From Trichobilharzia szidati (Eukaryota; Platyhelminthes; Trematoda; Strigeidida; Schistosomatidae), in assembly GCA_944472155.2 (NCBI GenBank), contig OX235277.1, positions 12,720,804 to 12,784,803 of the forward strand: a stretch of 64,000 nucleotides of DNA, read 5' to 3'. This document shows, in pieces, positions 36,001 to 48,487 of the stretch. The number at the start of each line of letters is the position of its first letter. Position 1 is the stretch's first letter. The translations under genes and the position numbers were made by a program. The notes under the pieces are model-generated. The model saw only the letters and a program-made list of their open reading frames with translations, did no database searches and was not told where the DNA came from.

Positions 36001-36575
36001 CGGAACTGACGAGGATATGAAAGCAAGGATCGGAAAAGCAAGACAAGCTTTCACTACTCTCAAGTCTGTGTGGAGGTCAACAACACTCAGCATCAAAAAT
36101 AAGATGTGAATTTTCAACTCCAATGTGAAGTCAGAGCTACTATACGGATCAGAGACTTGGTGCGTCATAAAGAGCATCTCAAACAAACTACAGATCTTCA
36201 TCAACAGCCGTCATCGCTCAATACTCAAGATCAGATGGCCAGAAAACATCAGCAACAGAGATCTCTGGGAGCAAACGAACCAGGAACCGATTGTGAAACA
36301 AATAGACAGGAAGAAATGGAGATGGACTGGCCATACTCTGAGGAAACCATCAAGTGACATCACTAGACAAGCCCTCGAGTGGAAACCGAATGGGAAGCGG
36401 CGAGTTGGTCGTCAGTGCAAGGGTGACTTGGAGGAGGTCATGTGAAGAGGAGATGAAAACGTGTGGTCAGACTTGGAGCCAGGTGAAGACTCTAGCAGAG
36501 AACAGAACGCAATGGAGACGCACGGCTGGAGCCCTTTGTTCCTGTAGGAATTAAAAGATAAAATATTAATAATAA
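33026..36575 (+). mobile_element. SR2: Near full-length SR2/RTE-clade non-LTR retrotransposon
   Basis: About 3.55 kb, flanked by TGTATAGTC on both sides (33016-33024 and 36576-36584), the target duplication. It lies inside the left arm of the palindromic element, whose right arm (37016-37045) shows the uninterrupted target. A 5' leader of about 540 bases precedes the ORF. The 3' end is AGGAATTAAAAGATAAAATA followed by a TAA-rich tail, as in RTE elements. Gene content and order (endonuclease, RT, C-terminal domain) match SR2 of schistosomes; the exact subfamily is not established. Confidence 0.9.
33565..36554 (+). pseudogene. SR2/RTE polyprotein: endonuclease plus reverse transcriptase, inactivated
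   Basis: From ATG at 33565 the frame encodes an apurinic-type endonuclease (GTWNVRTMYEIGK, ICESRWNGNG, CYAPTN, MGDMNAKLG, IGSDHYLV). RT motifs follow: GKAAGPDGIPAEAL, IDFEKAFDSVDREV, RTGVRQAGCLLSP and LDFADYICLIS, then a C-terminal KKWRWTGHTLRKP region. Breaks are stops at 34663, 35236, 35329 and 36107, and frameshifts near 35995 and 36400. The catalytic FADD reads FADY, removing an essential Asp. The first ATG is chosen because it sits just before the endonuclease start; an upstream GTG frame exists. Many antisense frames over this region are shadows. Confidence 0.9.
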
Positions 36576-37549
36576 TGTATAGTCAGAAAAATGTGATGAA
36601 GTGTGAATGAACAATTGGGTGATATAGTGCTGTTTTATAGTCAACAGAATACAATTGTCATTGGGGTGAGAGAAATACGATAGACACAAAATTCACACAA
36701 ACACACATTAACTATGGGGACACTGAATGTGAGGGCTGACCGATAATGTCTAATGATAAAATAAAGAGGCTGAATAGTAAATTGTAATAAGATGTTACAG
36801 AGTTGGTAGGCTTCGTGTAAAATCACAAAGGTTGACAAAATTAAGGGTAACAATGAGACATTATCGGTCAGCCCTCACATTCAGCGTCCCCATTGTTAAT
36901 GTGTGTTTTTGTGTATTTTGTGTCTATTGTATTTCTCTCACCCCAATGACAATTGTATTCTGTTGACTATAAGACAGCACTATATCACCCAAATGTTCAT
37001 TCACACTTCATCACATTTTTTCTGACTATATACCCTATACACATTTGATTGATTATGTTAACTAATGGACTATCACCTCAACTTACACATGCACCCCAAT
37101 TCAGTTTCTGATATTATTTTCATTTGCCTTTATTGGCTATATGTTCCCTATTATTCATGGATCAACAGTAATACGTAGTTGACAAAAAAGAATCATTACT
37201 GATATATGTAGTTCTTGAAAGTTGAAACTAATTGGTTTTGAAATAGCAAAACTATTCATTCAGACATCTATAAAACACAAAATAATCGAGCAAAGAATAT
37301 CCGCTTCGATAATTTCCTCTTCTGGCTCTACAATTATATATCATGTATATATACACAGAATATTTTAAATTAGTAGTTAACAACAACATTAATATTTTTT
37401 AAATTATATCAATTTGTAAAGTATGGTCAATGCAATCACAGTTCATTAAAGATGCTTAAATATTAATTATTATTATAAAGATATAGAATCGAATAGAATA
37501 TCAACTAAAATTAGGGAAATTCCACAAAAATTCCGGATTATTCAAACCT

Positions 37550-37900
37550 AGATGGCCAATGTCTGAACTAACTTCTTTTGGATGCATAAATTAGGCTTGT
37601 TAATTTGGATCTCCACAGCCTAAGCAATATTTAGTATTCGAACTCTTAAGGTGAAATTGAGATTTGTTGGTGTGTGGTAAGTGACTCTGAAAGCCTGGTT
37701 AACGTGACTCTTGTGTTCTGTATCCACATAATGAGAAAGAATGACGCTGCGAATAGATTTTGTTTGTCCTTTGGTTAACCAGGCAAGGTGATGTTCGGAA
37801 ATTCGACGAGAAACACGCCTAAATGTACGGCCTATGTAACTGGCTCCCAAACGCAGAAGAGGAGTGGTTTTGAAGATACAGCGTAATTGGTTTTTGTGAA
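37550..37900 (-). pseudogene. Penelope-like GIY-YIG endonuclease C-terminus
   Basis: The minus strand reads GASYIGRTFRRVSRRISEHH, KSIRSVILSHYVDTEH and FRVTYHTPTN, ending with EIQINKPNLCIQKK. This is the GIY-YIG module and tail of a PLE with the Y-I-G-R core intact. The preceding residues continue in another frame (to about 37900), so there is at least one frameshift, and a stop interrupts at about 37620. It differs from the module at 31440-32200 and represents a second PLE family. Confidence 0.75.
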
Positions 37901-39640
37901 TATCTACCAGCTGTTTTTATATTCCAAAGAACGGTGAGGCAAGTACTAAGATATGTTTTGTGTAAAATCAGTGCTTTGCCAAACGGACAAAGCAGATGAA
38001 ATAAAAACATGATGAATCTTAAACGAATTGTTGAAAGGCATTAGTCATCCACGCTACTTCGTTAAAATGACTGTCTTTATTTCCACTATTTCACACTTAT
38101 TCAGTACTATAAATTGATAAGATAAGCTTGTAGTTATGAAGCCGAAGTTAATGTCGACGATTCAGATGAGTGAAAGATGAATAGACATCTCCTCGCACGG
38201 CCAATTTATATGTGGAAAATAGTCTAATATTCTCATAAGATATCAGTAAGTCATGTCACAAGGTCTATTTGGCCTAAGACTAGTCATCAAAATACCTCAT
38301 TAGAAATCCAAAATACACATACCCACATTAGACTCAAATCGAATGGTTAGAATTCAAAATTTAGAGTAAGGTTTCCAAAGGGAGGTGTTGAATATTTCAA
38401 GCTGATCATGTCTTCAGATCAGTGAGTGCAACAAACAGATCACTTTAAATTTTCGAAAGTTTCCTTCAGAATGCTAAAGAAAATAATTCAGATGACGTGA
38501 AATCTATTTTCGTTTTAAAGTTTACTTTAGATAAGACGTTTAAGGCAAAATAAGACGATATTCTTCGTTTTCAGACTTAATTTTCTGAAAAAAATGTTTA
38601 ATGGATTTTAAAAACACACCACTCAGTTGAACACAATGTGGATTTCAATATCTGGAAAATATATATGTAGACCATAAGCCACTTCAGTGAGTAATACTCA
38701 TTTGTGCAAGAAGTTGACTGTCTAGAGAAACAAAACATGACTAAATCAATTTACCTTTTCGTCTTCTTCAAAGAAACTTATTATTAATGTTAATGACAAT
38801 TATTGGTTTTTCAGTCTGGAGTTAAAAATGACGTTGACATCTATCGAGGGTAAATTATTGCCTTGAATGAATATCGATATTTTCACTTGTATCTTATCTC
38901 TCTCCCTTTCTGATGTCACTTTTGAGAGATTCCAAATTCACGTTAATGAGGAATATTTGGGTATTTTTATCCTATAAAATATGCTACACAGGTTTGGCAT
39001 TTCCCCATATTTGTGCTGGCTAAATATGGATGGCTGGATTCTCCTTGGATCACAATGATGTTTGTATAATTTCTCCTTCCCATACAGCTTCAGCAACTAT
39101 CTGCAAGTCACTTTTGCATTTATCGACTCACCCAGATCTTACAAATCTTACAGTGGTATTATTCAGTCGCAATAGTTCATTGTGCTATTCGAAATACATA
39201 CGCACCCTGCTGAATAGTTATATTAATATCATTGAAAAATTACATTTTCTTGTCTGTGGTCGCATTATTCGTGCATCTTTTGCATATAAAACCCGCGTTT
39301 CGGTTGTTTTGCTACCATCTGAATATACATTTCATTTTTGAAACATTTTAATACCATTGTAGTCGTTAACTAAGTTGTACTTGTTTTCAAGTGAAACAGA
39401 GAATAAACCGTTTGTAAAGAATAACAGCACAGCAGAATGTTGACTGATGTTCAATAAAAATTAATCTGCTGCTGGCTAGTTTCTGTCTATAGGACAGAGT
39501 CTTCAGTAGTTCTAATGGGAAGTTGTAACCAGAAAGATCCATCCTGTCGGAAGTGAGGACAAATGCTCACCGACGACAATGGCTGATGGTTGCGCTAAAA
39601 TCATCAATTGATAGAAATAAAAATTCATGGGTCATTGAAA
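37901..39640. other. Spacer, no supported gene
   Basis: AT-rich. The 103-codon plus frame at 39030-39341 has no motif, no splice context and no partner copy. Nothing else was recognised. Confidence 0.45.
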
Positions 39641-39644
39641 TGAG

Positions 39645-39795
39645 CGCTAGAGGTTGAATGGTCTACTACCTTGTCTTGCACCCAGAAGGTCCCGGGTTCT
39701 AAAACCGGTGTGAGCGCACATCTGATGAGTCCCAAACCGAGACGAAATAGCATTTCGTTGCTTCCTGTTTTTTAATGGTTCTCTTATTTATATCA
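39645..39795 (+). mobile_element. SMalpha-type SINE with hammerhead ribozyme core
   Basis: A pol III-like 5' part (GTTGAATGGTCTACTACC as worn A box; GGGTTCTAAAACC as B box) is followed by a hammerhead core. The core is CTGATGA at 39722-39728, stem II GTCCC/GAGAC with one mismatch, GAAA at 39744-39747, then AGCA/TGCT as stem III. The 3' part GTTGCTTCCTGTTTTTTAATGG fits the usual SMalpha tail. The order matches schistosome SMalpha repeats. Stem III has a bulge and the cleavage site reads TTC, so activity is doubtful. Confidence 0.65.
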
Positions 39796-41556
39796 ATCCG
39801 TGGTCAAACATGATAAAATTATCATTTACTATTTAATATTTATTGCAGAAAATCTTTAAGAATGACCATGGAATGACTTCAGTTAGAGAGTCATTCGAAT
39901 CTAAGAGTTACTAGACAGTTGTTTCTTCTTAATGTCAGACTCTTCAGTATTAAGTAGCTACGGTAGCATTAGAGACCTAATCCAGGATTTACAGACCAAA
40001 GTGCATGCCTGCTGACCATAGTGGCATTGAAAGGGAGTCCAATGCCTCATAAATTCTTACCTCTGTTAATTCGTAATGCGGAGCTCCTCTGCCCATCAAA
40101 GTCATCCTTTGTATTTGTCGTCAAAAGTTAAATTTTTATGACTCCAGTCAGTATTCCAGTTATCTTAAACTTAGAGTTCAATAAGTGATGAGCATTAGAC
40201 TAATTTTTAAGTGTTGAATTGCTAGGATTCCATAAGATTCAGGTTAGATTACGAACTTACTTCACTTAGAGATGGACAGAGAAGCATTCACTCCTGGATA
40301 ACGGTTTACTCCTAGTTTTGAGACCACATAGTTTTTATCTTTACGATGTTTGGTTCAAATTTTCATCGTTCACAAAATCTGCTTTGCCAAGTTTTAGGTC
40401 GGTTTATCATTGCTGTCCGCATTTATCTTAACAGTTCTGACTAAATTGTGTCATTGGATATTGGATGACAAGCTTGAAGTAGTAGTAAATGCCTATTCAG
40501 TAATATATAAACAGTTTATCAATGCATTTCTTTAATTGTACCGCTTATCCACATTCAGTTATAAATTCTTCCATTTTTTTGTCAATGATTCCATTTAGTC
40601 GTTCGAAATTTGCTGATCGATTTACGCTTCATATGAAAGCGATATTTATCAAAACAACTAGCTAAGTTGTGATGGTTGTAGCTGATAAGTAGCCATATGT
40701 TAGATTTGCTTCAAATAATTTTAGTTACAAATATACTGGCTACATTTTGGTTTGGGATGCATGTTTGCATAGTTGAAGACTGTTTTATGTTCAGCAGTGC
40801 AGCGGTTGCCTACAGCTACGAAATAAACCATTTTCTTCAGGTCGATAACGCAAACTTCGAAAGGTTAGGCGAATTTCTCAGTATATTAAATACAATTAAA
40901 TTAGATTCAGTAACCAGAAAATAAATATTCGCTGTTCTGTCGGCCTAATGTTATCTCTGAGGTATGATTGGGTGAGACTTGCAGAGACCATTCATGGTCA
41001 CTCCTGAATGCTATCACAGAATTCAAAAAGCGGATCCTTGAATTTCATGGAATTTTAACCACTGCCTATCTGGCTGAGTCCCAGCAAATGAATTTCAACA
41101 AAAGTGAAGCCACTGAAGCTTCTACACACTGCACAGCAAAAATAGATAGGATAATAAGACAGCAAAAACTTCACAGTGTGCCACATTGATCAAAAATGTA
41201 CGGTAGAAAGAATAAGTATCCTGAGGTTCTTAATTATACACCTACAGTGGTACATTAGTTCACTCTTTTTATGCGTAGATGTTTTCAATTATTTGCAATG
41301 TAAACTGGATTAGCGTGGTTGGTATTGACTCCATCAACCAAGATTCTTTAAATCATCCTTCCAAATAACCTTTCCAAAATGCCTTAGTCCACTTTAGGCT
41401 ATCATGTTTAGCATATTGCATATTGATTCATTTAAACTGGCTTCAACCTTCATCAGTATAAATAAGTTAAACGTGGGGACTTATCACTGCACAAGTCTAG
41501 TTCATTATCTGTCAATTGAAATAATCCATATCAGTAGGTTTGCTCCATACGTGTTC
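39796..41556. other. Spacer before segment B, no supported gene
   Basis: AT-rich. Short frames at 40697-40924 (hydrophobic N-terminus) and 40968-41189 lack family motifs or second copies. Nothing else was recognised. Confidence 0.45.
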
Positions 41557-42774
41557 GCAGTTTTATTGACTTTTGTTTTGATTTCACGTGAACATTTTCG
41601 ATTTCCTAGTTAACATACGATTGAGTGACAGTTTTTAACTTTCCTATTACACTTCTTCATTTGTTCTCCCTTGAGAATTTCAATCAGCTGAATTCAGTTT
41701 TCTATGAATAAAATTGGTCTCTTGAAATTCGGGGAAGTGATTTAAGTTAGTTCATTTACTCATCTACTTATTTTTGATATAGCACACAGTATGTAATCAG
41801 TTTGATGCGATAAATGGTATTTAGGAAACTAAACACAAATGCAGGAAATCACAAACTATTGATTGATTGGGATGAGTGGGTGCACATCACTCACATTAAT
41901 CAAATTGCAAAATAATTAGCAAACTGAGAATTGCATTCAGCTGGGGTAGTGTTATTATGTCATCGAATGTCAGTAAGAATGACAATTTGAAATATGAACA
42001 CCCGATAATTTCCCACCCGATTATCCGCTGATCCTAACTAGTCCAATCCAGAGGACCTACACAGTGGTGTTGAAAACAGCGTACTAAAATACTCTGCATA
42101 TATTGATCAAGTCACAAAAGGTAAAATAGAACTTGCTGACCACATGCTGGATTCTGATTGGTTCAGGCCCATCATGCAACATGTGATTTGTTTTTATCTG
42201 AGTAACAGAATGAAGAAATAGATTATGGGCAAATATTAGAGTGATGGAAAAATTAGATTAATTGTGAGCACATATCAGGTGGTTACAGCTGACTAGTTTC
42301 TTTGAGCTGGGTATACAGCTAGTCATCCCGATCAATCGGTGAGACACAGCTTGGTGCGTTCAACTTGCTAACCATAGTGCACAGAATCCTTGAGAACTGC
42401 ATCAAGTTAACACTATTATGTGTTTCATTTATCTTCTAAGCTCATAAAAAGTTGGCCTGCATTTAATGGAACGATGGTGGAACACTGTTAAGTGGTCCGA
42501 AACAAGGACAGAGCTGATGTGCAGTGATCCTTCACTTTGAAATACTGTTTGACTGATTTCTCATCATCCTGTAATAATAACCACACTTAAACTGCACAGA
42601 AACTATAATTTAAACTGTGCATTCACTTTGATGCATTGGAAAATGTTTTCTTGTTTGGTTACCAAGTATTATGTGCATATATATATGAGACTTCACTTTG
42701 AGAACTACTTGGTGAATCGTCTCATTATTCGCTAAATATTTATTTACATGTGAACCAGTGGAATGTTTAGAATC

Positions 42775-42925
42775 ACCACAGCGGTTATGACTCTCGCCGA
42801 TCATGCAGATGGTCCGGGGTTTGATCCCCTGCCGACGCACACCTGATTTGGGCTACCGATATCACATGCTGAAAATTCCATACCTGTACCAAAAATACCT
42901 TGTGGAATCACGCTGTAATCATAAG
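42775..42925 (+). mobile_element. tRNA-headed SINE, only in segment B
   Basis: ACAGCGGTTATGACTCTCGCC (A-box region), then GGGGTTTGATCCCC (B box), CCGACGCACACCTGAT, and a body ending GGAATCACGCTGTAATCATAAG. The matching site in segment A (about 9737-9745, CTCACCTAAGCTAAGTGG) is uninterrupted. Inserted after the large duplication, or lost cleanly from A. Confidence 0.75.
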
Positions 42926-45900
42926 GTTAAGTGGGATTTATTACTTTATTTTTAAAATGAATTTCCATCTGAATCAATCAACCTGAGTGGGAGACCGATC
43001 AAAATAACTTTTAAATGAAAAAACTACTTATATTCAGACGTGTTGAAGGCAGAATTCAAGTTGTATCTCTATACATAACATAAAGTGGCTATATAGTGTA
43101 TATTTATGCATACATATGTAAATTATTGCATATTGTCTGAGGTGACCGTTGCATAATGAATTCAGTAACTACAATTACATCTCAAACGAAGTCGTTGACA
43201 ATAATGCAATTTGAAGGGATTTGTTTAGTTTACGGATGCTTATTATGGTCGTTTACTTTACGAACAACCATTTCGTTCAACAGACGCTTCCACAAAGCCA
43301 ATAAGCTTTGAGAATTTGTTAGAGACACTCACCTAGATGAATGCATACAATCTGTGTAATTTTGTTGAAGTTGTGTTTTTTATACACTGGGTGGCTTAAC
43401 TGAAGAGCTTTCTTTACACATAATATGGAGTCAGGTTGATGAGTTTTCCATGAATGTAATAACCGTTTCTTTTGACGACTTTGAATACAACTGTTATTCA
43501 ATTGTTGTTTGATATCAGTGGAATTCAGGAAGCATATTTCTTCCGATTTTAGACTCACTGAGTAAATATGCAAGCATCCCAAGTGAGTTGTCATAATCCT
43601 ACAGAGACACAGACCACCACTTTGAAAGCGACTGAAAACGAGAGGTATTTCCTGTGCAGTAAGTAACAGTTTTTGTTTGGTCAAGTCCTTTTGTATTTAC
43701 CTTTGATTGATCGGAGTTTTAAAAGGAAGGCTAATCAAATTCGTGAACAACGAGTTCATGTTTCATAAAAAGGCAGTTAGCAGAGAAAGCGCTTCATAAC
43801 ATCCGGAATATTACAACAGTTTACCCACAAATGTGCGTAAACTACTGAATTCTGATTATGATTAAATTGTGCATATAATTGCAGCAATTAGGAGTATTAA
43901 TAACACTAGTGATTCCACTCATAACAGAGGTCAAAAATTGGAGGGAATAGTGAAAGCCAGTATGACTGAACGAACGAATTATCAGACAGATAGAGTAAAT
44001 AAGGGCTGATAGAAATAAATAGTCAGATTGAGTAATTCTCGAATATGAGGAAAGTAAATAAACTATGCTTTAATGTGGATGTGATGAGATTAGGAAATGA
44101 TATGAAAGGGATTAACAGTTATAAAAAAACGGGATGGTACTTACTTGAGGACAAGTAGTGACAATTACTCAAATATTACTCAAGTAGATAAAATATGTTC
44201 ATTACATAGTGTGTTCATTCTATTATTAGAAACGTTTGAGTTGAATATGATAACGAACACTCTCTTGAGATATTTTTTAAAAACCGTTACAGTGTAATTA
44301 TCGCATGAATAAATGCAAATGTCCTTATTATTAACTGCTTGGTTGAGACTTCTCTTCAATCACACTTAGTCTATATTTAGAATTAAAATCATTCAAAGAA
44401 AGATAGAGGAATCATTTTATAAACTGAATGGAAACATATATCTGTATAACATTGGGGATTTGTTGCAATGTCACTGTTCTAATGCAAAAAACTGAAATAA
44501 TAATTATATATTTATTCATTCGTATTCTAGGTGAGGAATGCGGCATATTTGGCACTTTTTCACTACACCCAGCGTTCTGCTGCCACATTCATTCGACTCT
44601 ACAACTGCCTGAGAGCTTTCGTTCACTGTTCAGATCATCATCATAATCATTCAGGTTCCATTCAAAGGCCTAGACGGTTTCCTCAGTAATTATTTAATTT
44701 ATCTTCATTTCCATTTCGCATATTTCCTGAGTCTTGTTTTCCAACTGCCAGAGTTTCCACTGATCATCTTCTCTGTTAGGCATTTTCATTCACATTACAG
44801 GGACAGCGAAGAGTGGAGCTATTGATGGAAGTTTGCATTACTCTGTTGTGAATGAGGTAGCTTGTCTTTTATTCGAAAAATGAATAGCTTATATAAATTG
44901 TGCTCAGATTTCTATCAGGTGCTTGATAGGAAAACCGTCGCGTCTATACAACTGATACGTTTGAAATCAAAGGGAACTGATGAATAAGTAGGTGACTGAA
45001 TAAAATCGCCACTCATAGTGGTTATTCTGTTTGACGTGCAGTGAAACCTAATGACATGCTCTCCATCTGAATGTGACCAAGTGTTATAACTGAACCATAG
45101 AGGCATAGTTAGACCAAAAGGTGCTTATAAAGTCTAAGAAACGTTTATTATCTAGTAAATCGAATTGAAAGAGTCATAGTAACAAACATTTATCTGCACC
45201 CAATCGATTTTTAGTTGTACAGATGAGGGATTCAATCAAAGATATTTGGGTAATTACAATGGTCAGTAATGGATAGAGTCATTACACTTGACTATTCACA
45301 GAGACGAAAACAAACAACAGGGTAAAACTTAATTTTTGAAATTCACAGCTGAATAGAACTCATTTAGGAAGGGCTTCATACCAACCAGGGTGACATACTC
45401 TAAGTGCTGATCAGCATGTTTGTTCATGCATGATAATTTACTACAAGTTAACGGCCAGAAACATGTACATATAAAAGCAGTAGAACGTGATGGCGACCAA
45501 AGACAATTAAAAAAACGAAAAAGTTTGTTTTAAACAATGCGGAAATTAATTCTAGTAGCTTCACTTATGAAGTAAATATTGTTATAGAAAAACAGTCATC
45601 ACTGTTATTATTATGATGATCATCGTTATCATATCCACCTTTGCCTATAGGCGCCTTATTGGCTGTTATTTAAAAAATTTGATGAAATGAAATGGACAAA
45701 AATGTCCTAGAATGAGTACAAATCTGGTTGAAGTAAACTGCAATTAAAGTACTGGGATATGAATGACATTCAGAATTCATCGCTTATAATTTTTCCACTA
45801 GAACTTTATGCATTGCTCAGTATATACTGAATTAATCTAACATTACAGCTATGCAATATGTACGTCTGACTCGTCAGAGTAGTTTAATCGTCATCATAAC

Positions 45901-46383
45901 CACTAGGAGTTCTTGGAAGGTGACATAGGATATTGTGAACGACTGAATAAAGTTTCATTGACATCCTAGCTACTAAAATTTCCCCACCAGGTATTAATTC
46001 TTTTACCAATAATAAATAGAGTGTTGCCTTCACTTGCTTAGTCATTTAGGTGGGGCTCGGTTCGGTGATTAAAAGGAACTTTTCGATCTAACAAATTATT
46101 ACACATTTGTTGTGTGACTGCAAATAATCCAGACCAGTTTCTCAGGTTGAGAAAGATGTGAAGGGATTCCAACCTACTAAATCTACGTAACTTTGTATAA
46201 TTTACGCTTGATTTTGCCTATTCGCGAAACTGCCTGGAATAAACTAAAAGCGGATTAAACATGTCTGTACAAATTAAAACGCCCTGTTAAGGCAGTGTAT
46301 TTGTTATAATGTGATTGATCCACTGGTGGGCATGGGTTCTTTTGAATGGTTGCGCCTTAGGATTATACTGCATGAAATTCTTG

Positions 46384-46545
46384 TATTGTCGTAAATGTGG
46401 ACAAAATCCTCCGATTAATTTTGTTTGAATTTTTAATTTTATATATATTTTGAGTAAATCAGATGCAATATTGTGACAAATACTGAGAATTCCATTCTGT
46501 ATTATAAGTACTGTTTTTGGAATAAAGTAAATTATTATTATTGAT
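46384..46545 (+). mobile_element. Truncated LINE 3' tail, inverted relative to segment A
   Basis: This is the reverse complement of 13483-13645: it begins TGTCGTAAATGTGGAC and ends GGAATAAAGTAAATTATTATT. The 5' truncation point agrees with A to within a few bases. Flanks on the left (GGATTATACT) match A, so it is the same insertion turned round rather than a new one. Confidence 0.7.
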
Positions 46546-46594
46546 TCCCCTAAAAGACAAGGTACAACTTAATAATCTTTAAGTGTATTCATTA

Positions 46595-46760
46595 TGTGAA
46601 GGCATCACTGGTACAATGGGTAGTAAGCCTGTCAACCTAAAACAAGCTCAAGGTTCGGTTCCCGGCCAGTCCTCCGATAAATCCCACTTCCTCTATAGCA
46701 AGTCAGGGGAAGAAGGAAGGCTGGGAGTTGTCTTAGTAACTCTTTCTCTTAAGAACAGTA
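46595..46760 (+). mobile_element. tRNA-derived SINE of a second type
   Basis: CTGGTACAATGGGTAGTAAGC fits an A box and CAAGGTTCGGTTCCCGGCC a B box, spaced as in a tRNA. The body continues to GGAAGGCTGGGAGTTGTC. Only its 3' part has a counterpart in segment A (about 13758-13785); the head there is replaced by unrelated sequence. Confidence 0.55.
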
Positions 46761-48487
46761 ACGTCAATGCTACTGAAAATTTCAGAAGTCTTGACGCCAT
46801 ATATTTCATCTGAGACGCCAAAAAATGATTTGACATTCTTGAACTTATGCGACCAGTTTGATTCAAATTGTATCATTTCAACTATCCAAGTGGTTTATTG
46901 TTGTATCTACAAGAATAAACGACTTGTTTCCCACTAGGGAGGACAATCCGGTCTTTTATCTTCATTTGTGTGCTGTCTTAAGGTAAGCAGAGATAAGTTA
47001 GTATTGGTTTTATTTTAAAACTGGACACTTTTATAAATAGCAAATACCTATCTTTTCTTGTTCAAAATATGCTAAATTTAGTGAGGGCGTTAGGAAGTGT
47101 TTGTTACTCTGTTTTGTGTCATCTGGTCAAGCAATGTTGACTGAATTTGTATTTGTCTTTGGAATAATACTGCTCTATTATTTATTTATAAATGTAACTG
47201 TGTCTCTGTGTTCTTCTATCAAAAATAACTATCTGATTCATGAAATAGCATGTTCAACTACTGGTTGATCACTAGAAGATATTTCATAATTGGATCACCA
47301 GGGTGTTACTTTAATCACTCTGTTGTTATATATTATATTTCCGTGAGTTTGTAAACGATATTTGCACTTGCAAATGGATGGCATGTGCAGCAGAATTTCG
47401 TCTTTACAAAACAATGAACTGTTCCATGTAGGCTGGTTTGTTTTAACAAAGTTTATACATTGTATATGATCAGAGTTTCATTACCGGAACACCTTACAGG
47501 ATTTGCTTACACTGTAACTGCATTATATTTCTTCCTTCGCATGACTTCTTCACAAGTCTTTAAATACTTTTGAGGGGAGCTGGATACCAGAGCGATCTAT
47601 TATTGTCTCAGTAGTTTAGTGGATGAAGTTTGGATGCAGATTGTTGCTGATTCGTTTAGAAAAATTCATTTACAAGCTGTTTTGATGTGCACGAAATCCC
47701 TGATGCTAAATGAACAAAGAACCTTGAAATCTCATGAAATTACCTATGCTGATTCTGTGCCTTGATGAATAAACTTAATGAGTTTGTTGCTTTCAATATA
47801 CTGAATAATCACGTTTATACGCAAACTAGGTAAACGCTGCTATTCATCACACGGAAGCCATTTATTTTGACCGAGTATCAACCGAACGATAGCAAATTGT
47901 TTCTAATAAGAATGAAAACAGTTTGGGCTTTGTAGGACACGGTAAACAGTGTGTGTGAACAAAGTTGACTCAGATTTCTATGTTAAATATGCATGAAATG
48001 ATGTATACGTTCATTCCTTTCATTCGAAATCAGCATATTCTAATACAGGTAGCCTGAAATTTTGGATTATGTTTCAAAATGTGCCTTGATCGATAATGGA
48101 ATAAAAACTAGATTGAAAACCATTATGTAATATCGGTAAATATAATGCCTACTAATATAAATCCATGAGCACGTAGTTTCCCTATTGAGATTTATTCACT
48201 ATTTTTTCTGAAAACGGAAAAAGTTGCTTACCTGCCACCAGATGTAATAAGTGAGATTATCTTTCTTGTGTTTTAGTTAGTGGCTAACGAAAGTGGTAAA
48301 CATTTTCACTAATTTTACTACTTTGGAGTATACGAACCGCCTACTGCTCTAAATTACAACATAGCGACAACACATTTAGCTAACATCAGTCCCAAAATGG
48401 TGGCGTCACCGGTGAATGTACTTAGGATACTATACTGTTTTACGTTAGGGTTATATATATGCATATAGATATATACTAAATACTGCA

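Larger units (their letters stand above)
32886..37162. mobile_element. Long palindromic (foldback) element, split by an SR2 insertion
   Basis: The left arm is 32886-33025 plus 36576-36751 and the right arm is 36856-37162. They are near-perfect reverse complements of about 300 bases around a loop of about 104 bases (36752-36855). The outer ends are ATCCATGAATAATAGGG and its complement. Without the SR2 insert the unit would be about 0.7 kb. There is no ORF of its own, so it resembles a non-autonomous foldback or MITE-like element. No clear target duplication was found. Confidence 0.8.

Noticed and set aside
39030..39341. 103-codon plus-strand frame
   Set aside because: No motif, no splice context, no second copy; length is within chance for this amount of sequence.
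43319..43684. 121-codon minus-strand frame in segment B
   Set aside because: The counterpart in segment A (about 10135-10500) has stops and frameshifts with no sign of protein-level conservation.
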